Shown piece by piece: positions 23,701-35,584 of a stretch of 64,000 nt of DNA. How positions within the stretch are numbered: position 1 is the stretch's first letter; every line of letters begins with the position of its first letter. The notes beneath the pieces were generated by a model. It made no database searches. It saw only the letters and a list, made by a program, of their open reading frames with translations, and was not told the origin of the DNA. Source of the stretch: Chionis minor (Eukaryota; Chordata; Aves; Charadriiformes; Chionididae); the NCBI GenBank assembly GCA_013398295.1, contig VZSF01011137.1:445716-509715 (forward strand). Reading direction: 5' to 3'. The position numbers were made by a program, and so were the translations under genes.

Positions 23701-25655
23701 TCACCATCTTCCACATGGTATGTAACAAAATGTTTTATGAAAAAAATACTTCAAGGAAAGTATAAAGCTGTGAAAATCGTATGTTTGAATGCAGCATTAT
23801 GGACTTCTGTGCTTTTCTTCAAACACCATCTCAAATCCTTTCCCAAAGTGCTAGCACTAGAATTATTTATATGTGCCGTATACGCTCAGCGTCTGTTTAA
23901 GCAGACGCAACACTGTGTTCCAAATCTGCATTTCATGACTGAAAACAGCACCACTCCATAAAGATATGATACCACATCAAAAGAAATAATGAGATACCAT
24001 GACACACGAGTGCATTTTTCTAAGGCTGTATCAAATATTGACTCTAAGGGTAAAGAAGATCAGTATTTCACTTCAAAGATTTGTTTTCAGCCATTCTTCC
24101 TTATTTGTTAAACAGTGAATATTCTGTGGGTGGCTAAAGTGTTTGGAAATAGTTTAATATGGTGCTTTGGTTGCAATTCATGTTTCTTGCAGCTGCCAGC
24201 AGTTTAAGACGCGTGAGCAGGGAGCTGGATATTATACACCGGTTCTTTGGGGGCCAGGGTTGGCAGGGAGAGAATCTGCACAGAAAGAGTGAAGGTGGCA
24301 GCTGCTGGTGTAATTATTGAATACTAAGTGGTGATAGACTATGGAGATCTTCTATAGCCTTCAGGTTTTCTCTCATTCGTCATAATGATTAATCTCAAAA
24401 GCTCTACATCTCTTTCTTCAATGACATCTCTCCTTGATACTCTAGCAAAGAAATAGGATTTTTCTAAAGGCAATTTTCTTCCAAGAAACAACACAGACCA
24501 TTTCCTTTTGGACTTCATTACTGGCAGAAAATTTTCACCCTGGTAATCTCTACAGCAAATTGAAGAGTTTATAACAGAAAAGTGAAAGCAATTAGTTTCC
24601 TGATTAAATTCACCTTGGCATTGAGGAGCAGGTAAGTATTTTCAGTTTCCATGTGCATTCAGATGAAACAGACCTGGTAGGACAATGGAAAAGGCCTTAG
24701 TATAGAAAGTAATAAAAAGATAATTGGCTCTTCTGTGTTTTTAATAACTGTCTTGGGTTACTGTCTCCTTTGGGGAAACAAACACATCTGTCCAATACAT
24801 ATGGCATTGTAATCACAGCGCTGTGTGCGTGCGTGTGTGTGTATTATATGTGGTTAATTTGCTGTTGCTTACTCTGAGCCGATAACCAGCGTTGCATTTA
24901 CAGGCATCCCACAACCCATAGTGGTGCCCACAGTAGCGTTGTGCGGCATTGCTGGTGGGGCGCAGCGTTCGACGGACGTAGCCAAGAATCACCTCAGTTG
25001 TTCTGCGAGGTAAATAGGACTGGGGTGAGAACGGGGGGTTAGGTCATAGCTCGAGTAAGAGGACACATGTCACCTGCACCTTGAGGGGTTGCTCCTTGTG
25101 CTCTAAGATGCCCCTTTTACTAGCAGTTATTGGCTCTCCTTTCTCTCCAGAAGAAGGAGCAGGATGATGAATGTCCTGTCACAGCCCCAGATGTGAATGT
25201 GCCCCTTCATGTCTAGTGAAAGAAGATATATAATCCCAGCTCTTGACGTTCCTCTGCCCCTTGTCCTTGGCTGCTGACCCATGGAAGGGATGTAAAGGAG
25301 GAACTTCAGGCTCTAAACTCTTGTTGCAGGTCTATTATCCATGTTAAAAAACTAGTCTTAAAATGTGGTGCCTTAAAGATGGGAAACTGTAAGAAGTTTT
25401 AAATGGTTTGACCCTATAACGGAGGTAATTGCTGGTCAGATCTTGGCAACATCATCATGTCAGAGTGAATGATGACAGTGTGTCTCGCAATGACTGAGTG
25501 AGGAGCACTTATTAAACTGCAGCCCTTGTTCCTTCAGTGTTTTATTAGGTTGAATTTCCTTTTCTGAGATGTTAGGTTTATGCTTGTGTTCCCTTGTATG
25601 AAAGCACAGTTTCTTCCAACTAAAAGAGTTTGTTGTTTCCACTTGCAGGGAGGTA
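20779..25655. other. Non-coding stretch with one old repeat
   Basis: Apart from the ancient repeat remnant at 21783-21840 I see no gene or nameable element. Candidate splice sites occur singly (for example a good donor gagcag/gtaagt at 24630), but no open frame with a matching acceptor sits upstream. A short GT-rich run (tgtgtgcgtgcgtgtgtgtg) lies near 24822-24841. Confidence 0.5.
21783..21840. repeat. Remnant of an ancient amniote palindromic repeat
   Basis: The words 'gggcctgatccaaagtccat' and 'tgaaataaatgagtaatctt' match a short palindromic repeat type that is common in reptile and bird genomes. Its consensus pairs 'GATCCAAAGCCCATTGAA' with its own complement around an 'AATGGGAGT'-like centre. 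Only one half is well preserved. The family assignment is from memory of the motif and not from a library search. Confidence 0.5.
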
Positions 25656-25658
25656 ATT

Positions 25659-25895
25659 AGAATCACAGAATGGTTTGGACTGGAAGGGCCCTTTAATGGC
25701 CATCTAGTCCAACCCCTGGCCTTGGGCAGGGACATCTTCAACTGGAGCAGGTTGCTCAGAGCCCCGTCCACCTGGCCTGGAATGTTTGCAGGGATGGGGC
25801 ATCTCCCACCCCATCAGTGTTTTCCTTCTATCTAGTCTAAATCCGCCCTCTTTCAGTTTCAAACCCTTAACCCTTGTCCTGTCGCAATGGCTGTT
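25659..25895 (-). mobile_element. CR1 LINE 3' end, antisense copy
   Basis: The reverse complement of a CR1 3' end: starts 'agaatcacagaatggtttgg', then 'ctggaagggccctttaatgg', 'ccatctagtccaacccctgg', 'tgctcagagccccgtccacc', 'gggatggggcatctcccacc', 'tctaaatccgccctctttca', 'cttaacccttgtcctgtcgc'. It is 5'-truncated and moderately diverged, and the subfamily differs from the 20285/35295 pair. It carries no intact coding sequence. Confidence 0.92.
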
Positions 25896-25899
25896 GGCC

Positions 25900-28800
25900 C
25901 ACAGAACTACAAGTGGCTATTGCCCATGTGTACTGAAATGGAGATACTAATATTTAGAACAATCATTTAATTTGCATGGCTTCAGTAGTTAAAACAGCCC
26001 AGGTGTTTGCTGTTAGATCACAGCCTGAAGAAAAGGCCACCGTTTCTTGTTCAGGGTTTTAAATTTATGGATTTTGTATGCCTCTCAACTTTACTGACTC
26101 CGGCTGACGTGTACTTCGGAAAGGCGTGATGCTCCCTCCGGGGGCTAAAGGAGCGGAAGTCAGGTGGAGGTGTGAATCACTGAAGAAGGTTTGTGTCCTG
26201 AAACTTGTCTGTTCTTTACAAACTGTATTTGTCTAACGAAAATGGACCAACTTCCCACAGACTCTTACTGCAGAGTTTGTCCTGGGTGTAAAGGGTAGAA
26301 CCGCAGGCTGTTCTGGATCTACAACTACCATCTACAATGGTTTAGTAACATTTAGACAAAATTTTCTTAGGTTTGAGCTTGTTTCCACTCCAAGCCAAAC
26401 TGAGGAAAAGGAGAGGTATTTTCTGTTTTGGTGATTCTTGTGATTACTCCTGTTATTTTGTATTGTATTTTTACGATTTATAGTGGTGTGCTTGACTGAG
26501 GAATGAAAAAGGTGTATCTTGTCCTGTCCCTTATTTCTTACTTTGTTGAAGATGGCCCTTCACTTTAATCCTGACTTTAGCTGGGGCATGCTGCTTCCTG
26601 AGGAACCGTCTTAGCCATATGATTTTGTAGGCTCATGTTTGAAACAGCCCCCCAAATGCATCATCTAACCTGTTTTGATGTGACTGATGTAAGTCATAAA
26701 AACTGCTACTTTTTTGCTGCTGGTACAGTCGTTTTAAGGGCACTTTACCTGCATTACCCATGAAGCAGCAGTTTTGCCTATTTGCTGACAATACCCATTA
26801 CTTTTGGGATTTTAAGCATATCTCTAGTTTCCACTCTGCTTTAGGAAACCTGGAGGATTCTTAGGGATATAGTTGCAGTATGATTTCTAGGGATTTGTTG
26901 CACACCTATTTCTGTCAGGGGAAGTTATGTTGTTGTCAGCACATTCATCTCATGAAAGATGAGCCAGTATTCACTAGGCAGTGTTATATGTTGAAGTTTG
27001 ATTTCAAACACCTTAAAAATCATAAAGCAGATAAGCAAAAGGCGGGGGGGGAAACCCCAAAACTAACCCAAACCCTCACCACTTTTTTCAAAATGAATTC
27101 TGCTTGCATAACTTTTTAAAAACCTCTTTTTGCACAGGGCAATCAGAACAGTGTTTAACAAAGCTTTGTAGGGAGAAAGGAGCAAAACACAGCAAGATAA
27201 CTGCTTGCACTGTTAGCTTTCCAATGCAAATTAAAAAACCCCAAACACTCTCGTTTATAAGACACTGATCCAAGCTGAACAGGTTTGCAAGAGCAATAGC
27301 AGTTTCTGACCTAGTGGAGAATTACTGAAATGCCCACTTAGGCACCACTTATTCTAAAAGACATCCTGTTCTTCCACAACTTAAACTAAAAATTGCCTGA
27401 GGCAGGGACTCATATTGGTGCTTTTGCAGTGGCTAAAATAATCCTGACCTGTGACCTCTTATGTGACACTGCAGTAAAGATAAAAAATAATATACTTAAC
27501 AGTGAAATACGAGGAAATGCTCATTGCAAGCAATTTGCCCTCATGTTACCAGCAATATCCACCTTTAAGGCCTTGCAGTTGTATAATTGGTACAATGATG
27601 TGCAAGTGTATGTCAAGTACTTTCAGTCCCATCTTTGAACCGTTCCAACCATACATAGTGAAGTTTCACCAGAATTTAGGCACAAACACATCCACCAGCT
27701 CAGGGTCCTTTGAAAGTGGGTCCAAGTGTTTTCAGATACATTTGAGCTTTCAGCCCATCTCGGCTGAGTTAGGACTTTCTAGCAAACCTGCAAACCCAGA
27801 GGAGCTTTGGGGAGGCTTTGGTTTCACTGCGAACCTTTTATTCAAGCCTGAAATCTGATGAGATGAAGCTTAATAGGAAGGTTTTTTCCTTCTAAAGCTT
27901 CTGATGAAAGTTATTTACTTGATCTCTTCGCAAAATCCCCGTAGGTTCTGCACTGTAATGTTCCTTTATCATTGCTCGTCTCCCGCCTGTAACAGAACGG
28001 CAGCGGCTGTGGATTGCCTGGGGACGCGGGAGTCAGGCAGGGTGCCCCAGGCATTGCTGCACCTCTGGTGTGTTAAACTCAGGTGGTGGAGGGGAAAAAC
28101 AAAAAGCAAAGCAAGTGTAGTGTTCTCTGTGGGCAGCGATTTTTGCAAGATGCTTCAGGGGAATCTGTAAGCGAGAAGGAAGCCTGTGTCTTTATGTTTT
28201 AGCAGTTTAATTATGCCTGTGTTGATAAGGAACGTGAAGGGGACTAGGGATGATCGTTCCAGTTGAAGGATGGCTCCTGGACAGCAGTGCATGGCTGGAA
28301 CCTGCCCAGAGGGGCGCAAGCAGAGGTCAGACGGGCTCCTGGAGCGAGGGTCTCCTGCCGTGCTCTGGAGCTGGGGCAGCGAGGGGCTCTGGACATGTGG
28401 AGGGCGTGCGTGCGCCGTGGAGAGGCCGTCTCTGCCCTGACGGCAGTGCTTTGACAGCTGCTGCACCGTCCGTGTTCACCAGTGTGCCTTGCACAAGCGT
28501 CGTGCTTCTAAGCGGCGAAGCCCGTGCAGCTGGGGTTGTTCTGGTCTCAGCCCCGTCTGGGCAGCCGGTCAGGCGCTACGTACCCAGCAGCCCCTGACTC
28601 AGGTATCTGCTTCCCTTGGTCCGTACAGGGAACTGCTGGAAAAGATGAAACCCCTTTTCCTTTTAATTGCAAAACTGTACAATGCTGGTTCTTGTTCTGT
28701 AGTGCATTGCTGGGTACATTTCTTTTAATAATGACTCCTGTATCAGAAATAGCATACGTATCACATACCGGGATGCTTCTTTTGAACTTGGCTTTGACTG

Positions 28801-31220
28801 AATAGTAGTGTCTTACAAAATTCAATGTGAACGTCTGGAATTTGTATCGGAGTTGACCCTAGGTGAAAGTCTTTGAAATACCCCTGCTTTGAAATTTGCA
28901 ATAATGTACCCTCCTTCTGAGGTCGGTCCGTCCCTCTTTAGCTGTGCCGATATGAAGAAGGTGAACAAAGGTGCTGTGTGCAGTGAATGAACACAGATTT
29001 AATGAACAGGAGAAGAGCAGGTGACACTTGTTATACTGTGAGCTGGTTTTGAACAAAGTCCTTGGAAACCATATGCAAATAAAGGAACTGGTTGTTGGAT
29101 GGACTTCTTTCTGTCCTTTTTTCTGCTAAAGTGGACAAACCTGATGTTTGTATCTTCAAGAGGAAATTCTTTGAAACAGTGATCCTGTTCCTAGGGAAAG
29201 ATACAGTAATCCTAGGTAGTAGCCTGGGAGGTCAAAATATTTTGCAATATGAAAATCATTAGGGCTTTATTGGTGTAAACACTGTTTTACAATAAACTTC
29301 CTGGCCTTGGCAACTGATGGCTCCAGTGCTGTCAAGTTGTGCTCGGTAATTGTCTCCAGTTGGGACTTTGATCTTTGGCTGTGTGCGTGAACAGCATTTT
29401 AAATGTCTGCCAACCCAAAGCATCGCCAAACAAAGCAACCTTTTATGTTTTATGTCCTTGCCGATGTGGTAGCATTTGGTTTCCTATGAAGTTTCTTTTT
29501 ATGTAAATTTCCCAGCAGATTTTTTCTTACTAGAGAAACTGTATGAAAATAACCATAGTTTGTACTTGATAAATTATTTATCTGGGAGCAGTTGCTTACT
29601 AAACAGTTCTCTCATAGCAGAAGTGCTGTTCTGCAGTATAGTGGAGAGTTATTTTGAGCTTTTGTTTAGAGGCAAAGTTCCTACCAAATTCAAAGTTAAT
29701 GCATGTGACAATACCTATCTGATAGCAATTTTAGCGTGCTCATTTCAGTTTACCTTTTTCTGGTGGCTACTGAAATTAGAGGGGAATGTACCACGATTTC
29801 TGCATCCTCTGTTTCCGTGGTACTCGACTATTCAAGCCTTATTGTTCGTACTGCTCACAGTTAGCAGCTGGGAACAACCGACTGACATTCATTTGTCTTT
29901 GGGAGATTTAATGGAAGACCTTTATTTTAAAGCGGGTTTTGGAGACCTCTGAAGCTGTAAAGCTGAAGCCAACCCTACTGTTAATACCACCGGACTGAAG
30001 TTAGCCCTGCAGATAACTGGTAGAACTTCAGTACGGAGCTGTGGTCATGTGTTTTGCATAAGGTCACTTCAATTACTTCAGCAACATTAATCCTAAATGA
30101 ACAAGGCTTATGTATGGCAAATGACTTATCTGTATTAAAGAGGGCATACATTTTCACCCAGCAAAATTAGGATGTTTGAAAGTGATATGCTGTCAGTAGA
30201 AAGGATAGAGAAAGAAAAGATCTTATTATACATTTCCTTCCAATGAGCATTTGAAAGTCATCCTTCCTGCTACAAGTACATCATGTGTTACAGCATTTTC
30301 TTGTAAGTTGAAGTTTCATTCTTGGCTCTTTGTACTTTTTTTAATGCCAACAACTTCTGTACCCTAGACCCAGTTAAGCACCTTTACGCAGATCTATGCA
30401 GACAACCCCAAGCTGGAAGGAAGGGAGCGTATCCTGAAAAGGGAGCTTGTTCTCTCTGCTCCCTTCCTGGGACGGGTGCTGAGTGCTGGCGGGTGAGGAC
30501 AGCACTGAGCAATGGATTTCAGGAGTAGGGACACGGTTCCCTTTCTCCTGTTTTGGGGAGAAGTGTATGGAGACCCAGTGTTGGTCACCCTGCCAGTCTG
30601 GCTGTAGAGAACTGAAAGGTTTTTGACCTGGTTTAATACGAGCTTAAGTCCGCGATTAGGTTATAATGTTTGTGTGGGTGATGGATTAGAGCTCAAAGCA
30701 GAGGTTCTAGTGGAGGCTTAACATGTGTCTCGGAGGAGAGTTCACCTAGTGAAATACAGGCTTGGGAGAGTTGTGATTTGTCTCTAAACACAGCACAGGC
30801 ACGAACACAAGAGAAGACCTCGCTGGCGTAAGAGTGAAGGGTGAGAGTTGTCCAGGAGCGCGTCTGGGTTTGCAGCTAGAACAGTTTTTCTCAGACCAGT
30901 GGAGCAGTAGACTTCTGCCACAGCCTTCCAGGAGAAATTGTCAAGGTGAAAATCTAAGCTTTTAAGTTCCATTAAAGCTGATGAGTTAAGAGCAGCTTCC
31001 CATTGTAAAGGAGAGCTTATTACACACGTGCTTTAATAAGTTATTGAAACGCTTCTTAGCCAGAGTATTAGAAATGCAGGGCGTTGCTTGTAAATTGTTG
31101 TCATGGTTATTACTTATTACTGTTGTATCCAGGTGAGGTCAGCACCTCCTTGGCTAGAGATGCTGACAATGCAAAGAGCACTGCTGCTCCAGATTTCGTT
31201 AATTGGACAGGACAGACCAA
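25900..31220. other. Non-coding stretch with a GC-rich patch and chance ORFs
   Basis: A GC- and CpG-richer patch lies at about 28255-28600. The longest frame is 158 codons at 29476-29952 (+). It starts only at TTG, is dominated by Phe and Leu with Cys and Trp scattered through it, has no splice support, and is within what chance produces in AT-rich DNA of this length. No repeat family is recognised. Confidence 0.45.
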
Positions 31221-31224
31221 AGGT

Positions 31225-31335
31225 AGCAAGCAAAGCAGCAGTGAAGAGAAACAAAGAAGTGACTGGCCCAAGGTCACCCGGCATTTCTCATTTCTGTTCT
31301 GTCTCCCAGTGCACACATTTTCTCTTCCTGGAATA
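31225..31335 (-). repeat. MIR-type SINE fragment, antisense
   Basis: The sequence 'aagtgactggcccaaggtca' followed by 'cccggcatttctcatttctg' and 'tctgtctcccagtgcac' is the reverse complement of the MIR tRNA-related and core regions (consensus 'AAGTGACTTGCCCAAGGTCACACAGC'). It is diverged, as expected of an ancient insertion. A 126-codon + strand frame crosses it, which argues that the frame is fortuitous. Confidence 0.6.
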
Positions 31336-31339
31336 AACC

Positions 31340-34300
31340 AGGTGAATTCTGCAAGGCATGTCTCATTTGTTAGGAGTAGTCAGGTGAGAATTCTTATCTT
31401 GCAGTTTCAGGAGCTGCTGGTGTGCTGCTGCTTCAGTGAAAGGAACGTTTTCCTTAACACATAACAGAAGCTATAAAATAAAAGGTGAAGTGAAAAATAG
31501 TTAAGATACTGTAACTTGTACAATTAAAATCCAGCACTGAACAACAATAGGAAGCAGAGAATTTGATGAACGGGGAACTTCCCCTCTTATTGTTGTGCGT
31601 TTGAACTCGCATGCAAAAATGAAGTTTGTCCTATACGCCAAATAATTAACACAGACCATAACAGCAAAGAAAAGAATAGTTAAGGTAGCGTCTCTAATTT
31701 TAGCTGAGAAAAACCACAGCATACCTTGTCCATGCTCCACTATACAGAAATTGGCTCCTCTTTTCTTCCCATTGTTAGTGTCCTAAACTGACCAGACATC
31801 CTCTTTCTTCTCAGCTCTGGATCCTTCCACACGTGAAAAGAACCCCGTAGTCTTTCAAACATCTTATTTTCAATTAGCTGCAATGATATAAAGCTGCCTA
31901 ATACACAGTTTTGCTCAATATAACACCTAAGTGTGGTCTGAACTCACAGATCCAGAATACCTAGATATTAAGATACTTAACAATTTTTGGTTCTCTGCTG
32001 TGAACGCAAAAAAAGAACATGACTCGAGTATGGAGGACTACTGTGGACTCCATTGCCAACAGCACATGTAAAGCGGAACGCAGTGGAAGGATCAAAATAA
32101 CATTGACTTGATTTTTCTTGCACAGAGAGACTCCTGTTTATTTCTTCTGTGTCAATGAATTTTTGTTTGGATCCCAGCATCAACATACTTTTTTATTATT
32201 TTGGGGTTTTTTTATGATAGTTGCTTTGACTGGAACATTGCATCAACAAAAATAAATAAGTAGAAATAAAGCCTTGTGTTCTCTGAGATGTGAAGAGGAC
32301 TCTTCATGTTTAAAAAACACATTCTCTGTCCTGTTTTAATTACTGTCACCCTTCTAGTCTAGAGAGATTTCCCACATCGGTCAGGAAGACTTCATGACCT
32401 CTTTTCCAGTGCTTGGAGCAACCGTACCTGCTCACAACCTGTTTGGAACCCCTTTTAACAGTTTTTGTAATTTCACTTCTAAAACCTTTTGACAAGCTTT
32501 GAGTCAAGAAGCAGCAGGAGTATGCAAGGACCTGAACTGATAAAATGCAGTTTATTACAGGGTCGACAGGGATGGAACTTTGAACAATCGTGGCTAAAAG
32601 AAGAGGCCTCTCTTGCTTTGATGAGAGAAGCAGCCCCCCAGGTTTGAAGGGGTGGGCTTGTTTCTTCTGCTGCTATTCTGTTGGGGGACAGCACTCGCTG
32701 TGGGCTGGCTGTGGCTTGGGAGGCCTCTGGGATGCACCCAAATGTAGTGGTTTACCACTGAGAACGTCTCCAGCTTCCTGGTCCTTCAACTTCCCAGTTT
32801 CTCACTGTGACATACATGGTTGGAGTTCAACTCTGATTTCTCTGTATTGCCATAGCTGGGGTGTTTTTCTTGGAAAGATTGGTGATAACTCTTGAAGTAG
32901 GATGGTTTGAGTTGCAGGTTTGTTCTACTAACTTTCTCATTAATCTCTCTTAGAAGAGTAATTGACTTAATGATTTGCAGGGATTTATTGGTGAGATTCT
33001 GCTACGAAAAGAGATCCATACGAGGTTCTGTGAGCTGCAAGGTGAGATGAGCAGCATGCACTATATGCCAAAGGGGTGGCCTCACCTGTTTCTTCCGTAA
33101 AGTGGGAAAAATAAAGCCAATTTACGCTGTTTATATACTGTGATCGTAACTGACTAGTGTACGTGGTGTTATCTTCTAACAGACATGTGAGAAGGACCAA
33201 GTGCATTCTCTAGATGGGAAATTCTTTACAAGTTGAGTGAGGGGAGGAGAGGAACCTTTTTCAAGGTTTATTGCCCTACACAAAGTATTTCTGCCCAAGT
33301 TGCTGAAATGAGATGTCGTGCCTGCTGGATACCACAGAGGTTCAGAATGCCCTTGTGTGGTTTTCTGTGCCCATAAACATGGTTCCCTTCTGTGAAGGTG
33401 CCGTATCCTTGAGCTCTGCCAACCTCCCAAGCTTGCCCAGGGTAAAATTAAACGTCAGTATTAGTTCCCCAAATAATGTTATAGCAAATGACCTTCCATT
33501 TTGTGTTCAGGGTCAATTTGTGTTACGAGAGACAGTCAATGGGGCAGATAGAACGATAAAACTTGACAGGATTTCCTGATTGTCAGTGCTGGTCTCATGA
33601 TATCTGGGTTTCCTTCCCTTTGCTGTACAAGGAATGCAATGATCACGAACGCTGACAGATAGTTCATCATTGTCAGACACCTCACTGAGTTGAAGTTTGT
33701 TTCTTAGTGATATTCCAGATGTGTTTTGGACACCTCTGCATTGCTACAGTCTGCTTTGTTTGTGATCACCAGAATTCCAAACGAAGTTCCTTAGATCTCC
33801 CTGTAAGGGGATCACAGTGTTCCGTACATCTAGGCTCCTCTTGTGGCCTCCTAGTGGGGTTTTCAGTTCAGAAGTGATTTGAAAATCAGGGCTCTGATGT
33901 GGAACTTAATGAAATCAAATGCTTCGCGTTTGGCAATGGCTATTTCGAGAATTTCTTGGCATGGATAATGCTTTAATACAATCCACCCTTTTTGGTGGCT
34001 TGATACTTACTGTGATGTGTATAAGAGTTAATCAGTGAATAGCGCAAAGTACCCGACTTTCTCCTTTTATTGCATCACGAGCATTTGCTCTGGGTTTCAC
34101 TTGGAGGGGAAAGTACTGCCTGTGAGCCAGAGAGCGGGTACATTTTTTGGTGTCTATGAGTTTTGGAGAGTACTGAGATCCCTTGGTCTTTGCTTGCTGT
34201 TACATTGGGCCCTAAACTAGAAAACTCATGAGTAAAGTCCTGCTAAATTAACAAAGAGACTGTTCTTTTATGAATACGCCACTGTGTGCCTGGCTGAAGT

Positions 34301-35290
34301 TAAGCGCTATCTCTGTGTAGGGGATAGCCTCTCAGCAATCTGCTTATTGTGCACAAGTTCCTCTTGAACTAACAAGAAGAATCAATTAGAAAGGCAGCCA
34401 GAAATATCACTGTGTGTCATATTAATTTAAACATTGTTTTCTGCAGTTGAAAACTTTATATTCATCAGTAACTTATTAGATTTATCCCTCTCCCCTCATC
34501 CTCCCAGCCTCTGATGCACAAAATTATTAAACTTAATTGGGTTTCTCTGGACACTACTCATTTCTCAAAATTTATTGCAATTATACAATGCCCATAGCTC
34601 ATTTATTTTTTGTTTCCTGGTGATTAAAACTTAAGACACTGAAAAATGTTATGTGTGTTTTCCTTTTCATCGCTAATCCTTTTCTCTCCCCTACATTCAA
34701 GACACATTCTGTAGTCATGAATCATTAAAGTAGCAAAATTCACAGGCAAACTTAATTTATAGCTAAGTGTAGGAAAACCAGAATGCATGTCAGAAATCTT
34801 GAAACATTTTTAATAAGATATTTTGGACTTGTTTCAGAATATGTTTTTCCTTACAGTGAAAGCATTCCTGTATGTTTTATCTCAAGATGAAATAAAAATT
34901 AGGTTACTAGAGGCTCATAGAAGCTGGCGAAGGGAAGCGACCTGTGGGTACAGCCGCACTGCGCCGTGCGGTGGTGTCCCAGTGAGCGCCTGGCTCTGCC
35001 TGCTGTGGTGTTAGGGGTCTCCGGGTGGTTTACGCTGATGAGGGCACACCGGAGTGGGATACTTTGCCTAGTTCAGGGTGCAGAGGGGAATTTTTTTTCT
35101 GTAGTGTCACTTAGCCTCCACATATCATGACTAGTCACACTCTAAATTTTAGACTTACTGTAAAATGTATTTAGGTACCTACACGGGACTGAGAAGAGAC
35201 TGGGTAAATTCATGAAAGAAAGCGTGTCCATCGAGGGCTCCTCAGCCCGGAGCGCCTGCTGTTGAGCTGCTGCTTTTTCAAGGCTGGTCA
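31340..35290. other. Non-coding stretch; AT-rich segment at 34400-34800
   Basis: I find no gene or named repeat. The AT-rich segment at about 34400-34800 is low in CpG and free of repeat signatures, with dense ATTA/TAAT words. It has the texture of a conserved non-coding element, but I have no alignment to show conservation. AATAAA words occur near 32265 and 33110 without any upstream coding exon. Confidence 0.4.
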
Positions 35291-35294
35291 GTAT

Positions 35295-35580
35295 TCATAG
35301 AATCATGGAATGGTTTGGGTTGGAAGTGACCTTAAAGCCCATCCAGTGCCACCCCCTGCCCTGGGCAGGGACACCTCCCACCACACCAGGGTGCTCCAAG
35401 CCCCGTCCAACCTGGCCTTGAACCTCCAGGGATGGGGCAGCCACAGCTGCTCTGGGCAACCCCGGCCAGGGGCTCCCCACCCTCACAGCCAGGAATTTCT
35501 GCCCAAGATCTCATCTAAATCTGCCCTCTGCCAGTCTGAAGCCATCACCCCTCGTCCTGTCACTACATGCCCTTGTATTC
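35295..35580 (-). mobile_element. CR1 LINE 3' end, antisense, same subfamily as the 20285 copy
   Basis: Reverse-complement CR1. The element's 3' terminus is at the left: 'atagaatcatggaatggttt', 'gggttggaagtgaccttaaa', 'ccctgccctgggcagggaca', 'cctcccaccacaccagggtg', 'ccgtccaacctggccttgaa', 'gcagccacagctgctctggg', 'ctcccaccctcacagcc'-like text and 'ctgccctctgccagtctgaa'. It is 5'-truncated at about 285 bp. Read in sense orientation, its middle is almost word-for-word the same as the copy at 20285-20778, so both come from the same source lineage. Confidence 0.94.
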
Positions 35581-35584
35581 CGTT

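Noticed and set aside
24601..24630. Exon ending at the strong donor gagcag/gtaagt
   Set aside because: All frames upstream meet a stop before any acceptable acceptor.
29476..29952. 158-codon + strand frame rich in Phe and Leu
   Set aside because: It begins only at TTG, has no splice support or recognisable topology, and one frame of this length is expected by chance in 64 kb of this composition.
31084..31464. 126-codon + strand frame behind a good acceptor at 31132
   Set aside because: The frame runs through an antisense MIR-like SINE fragment, which argues that the openness is fortuitous.
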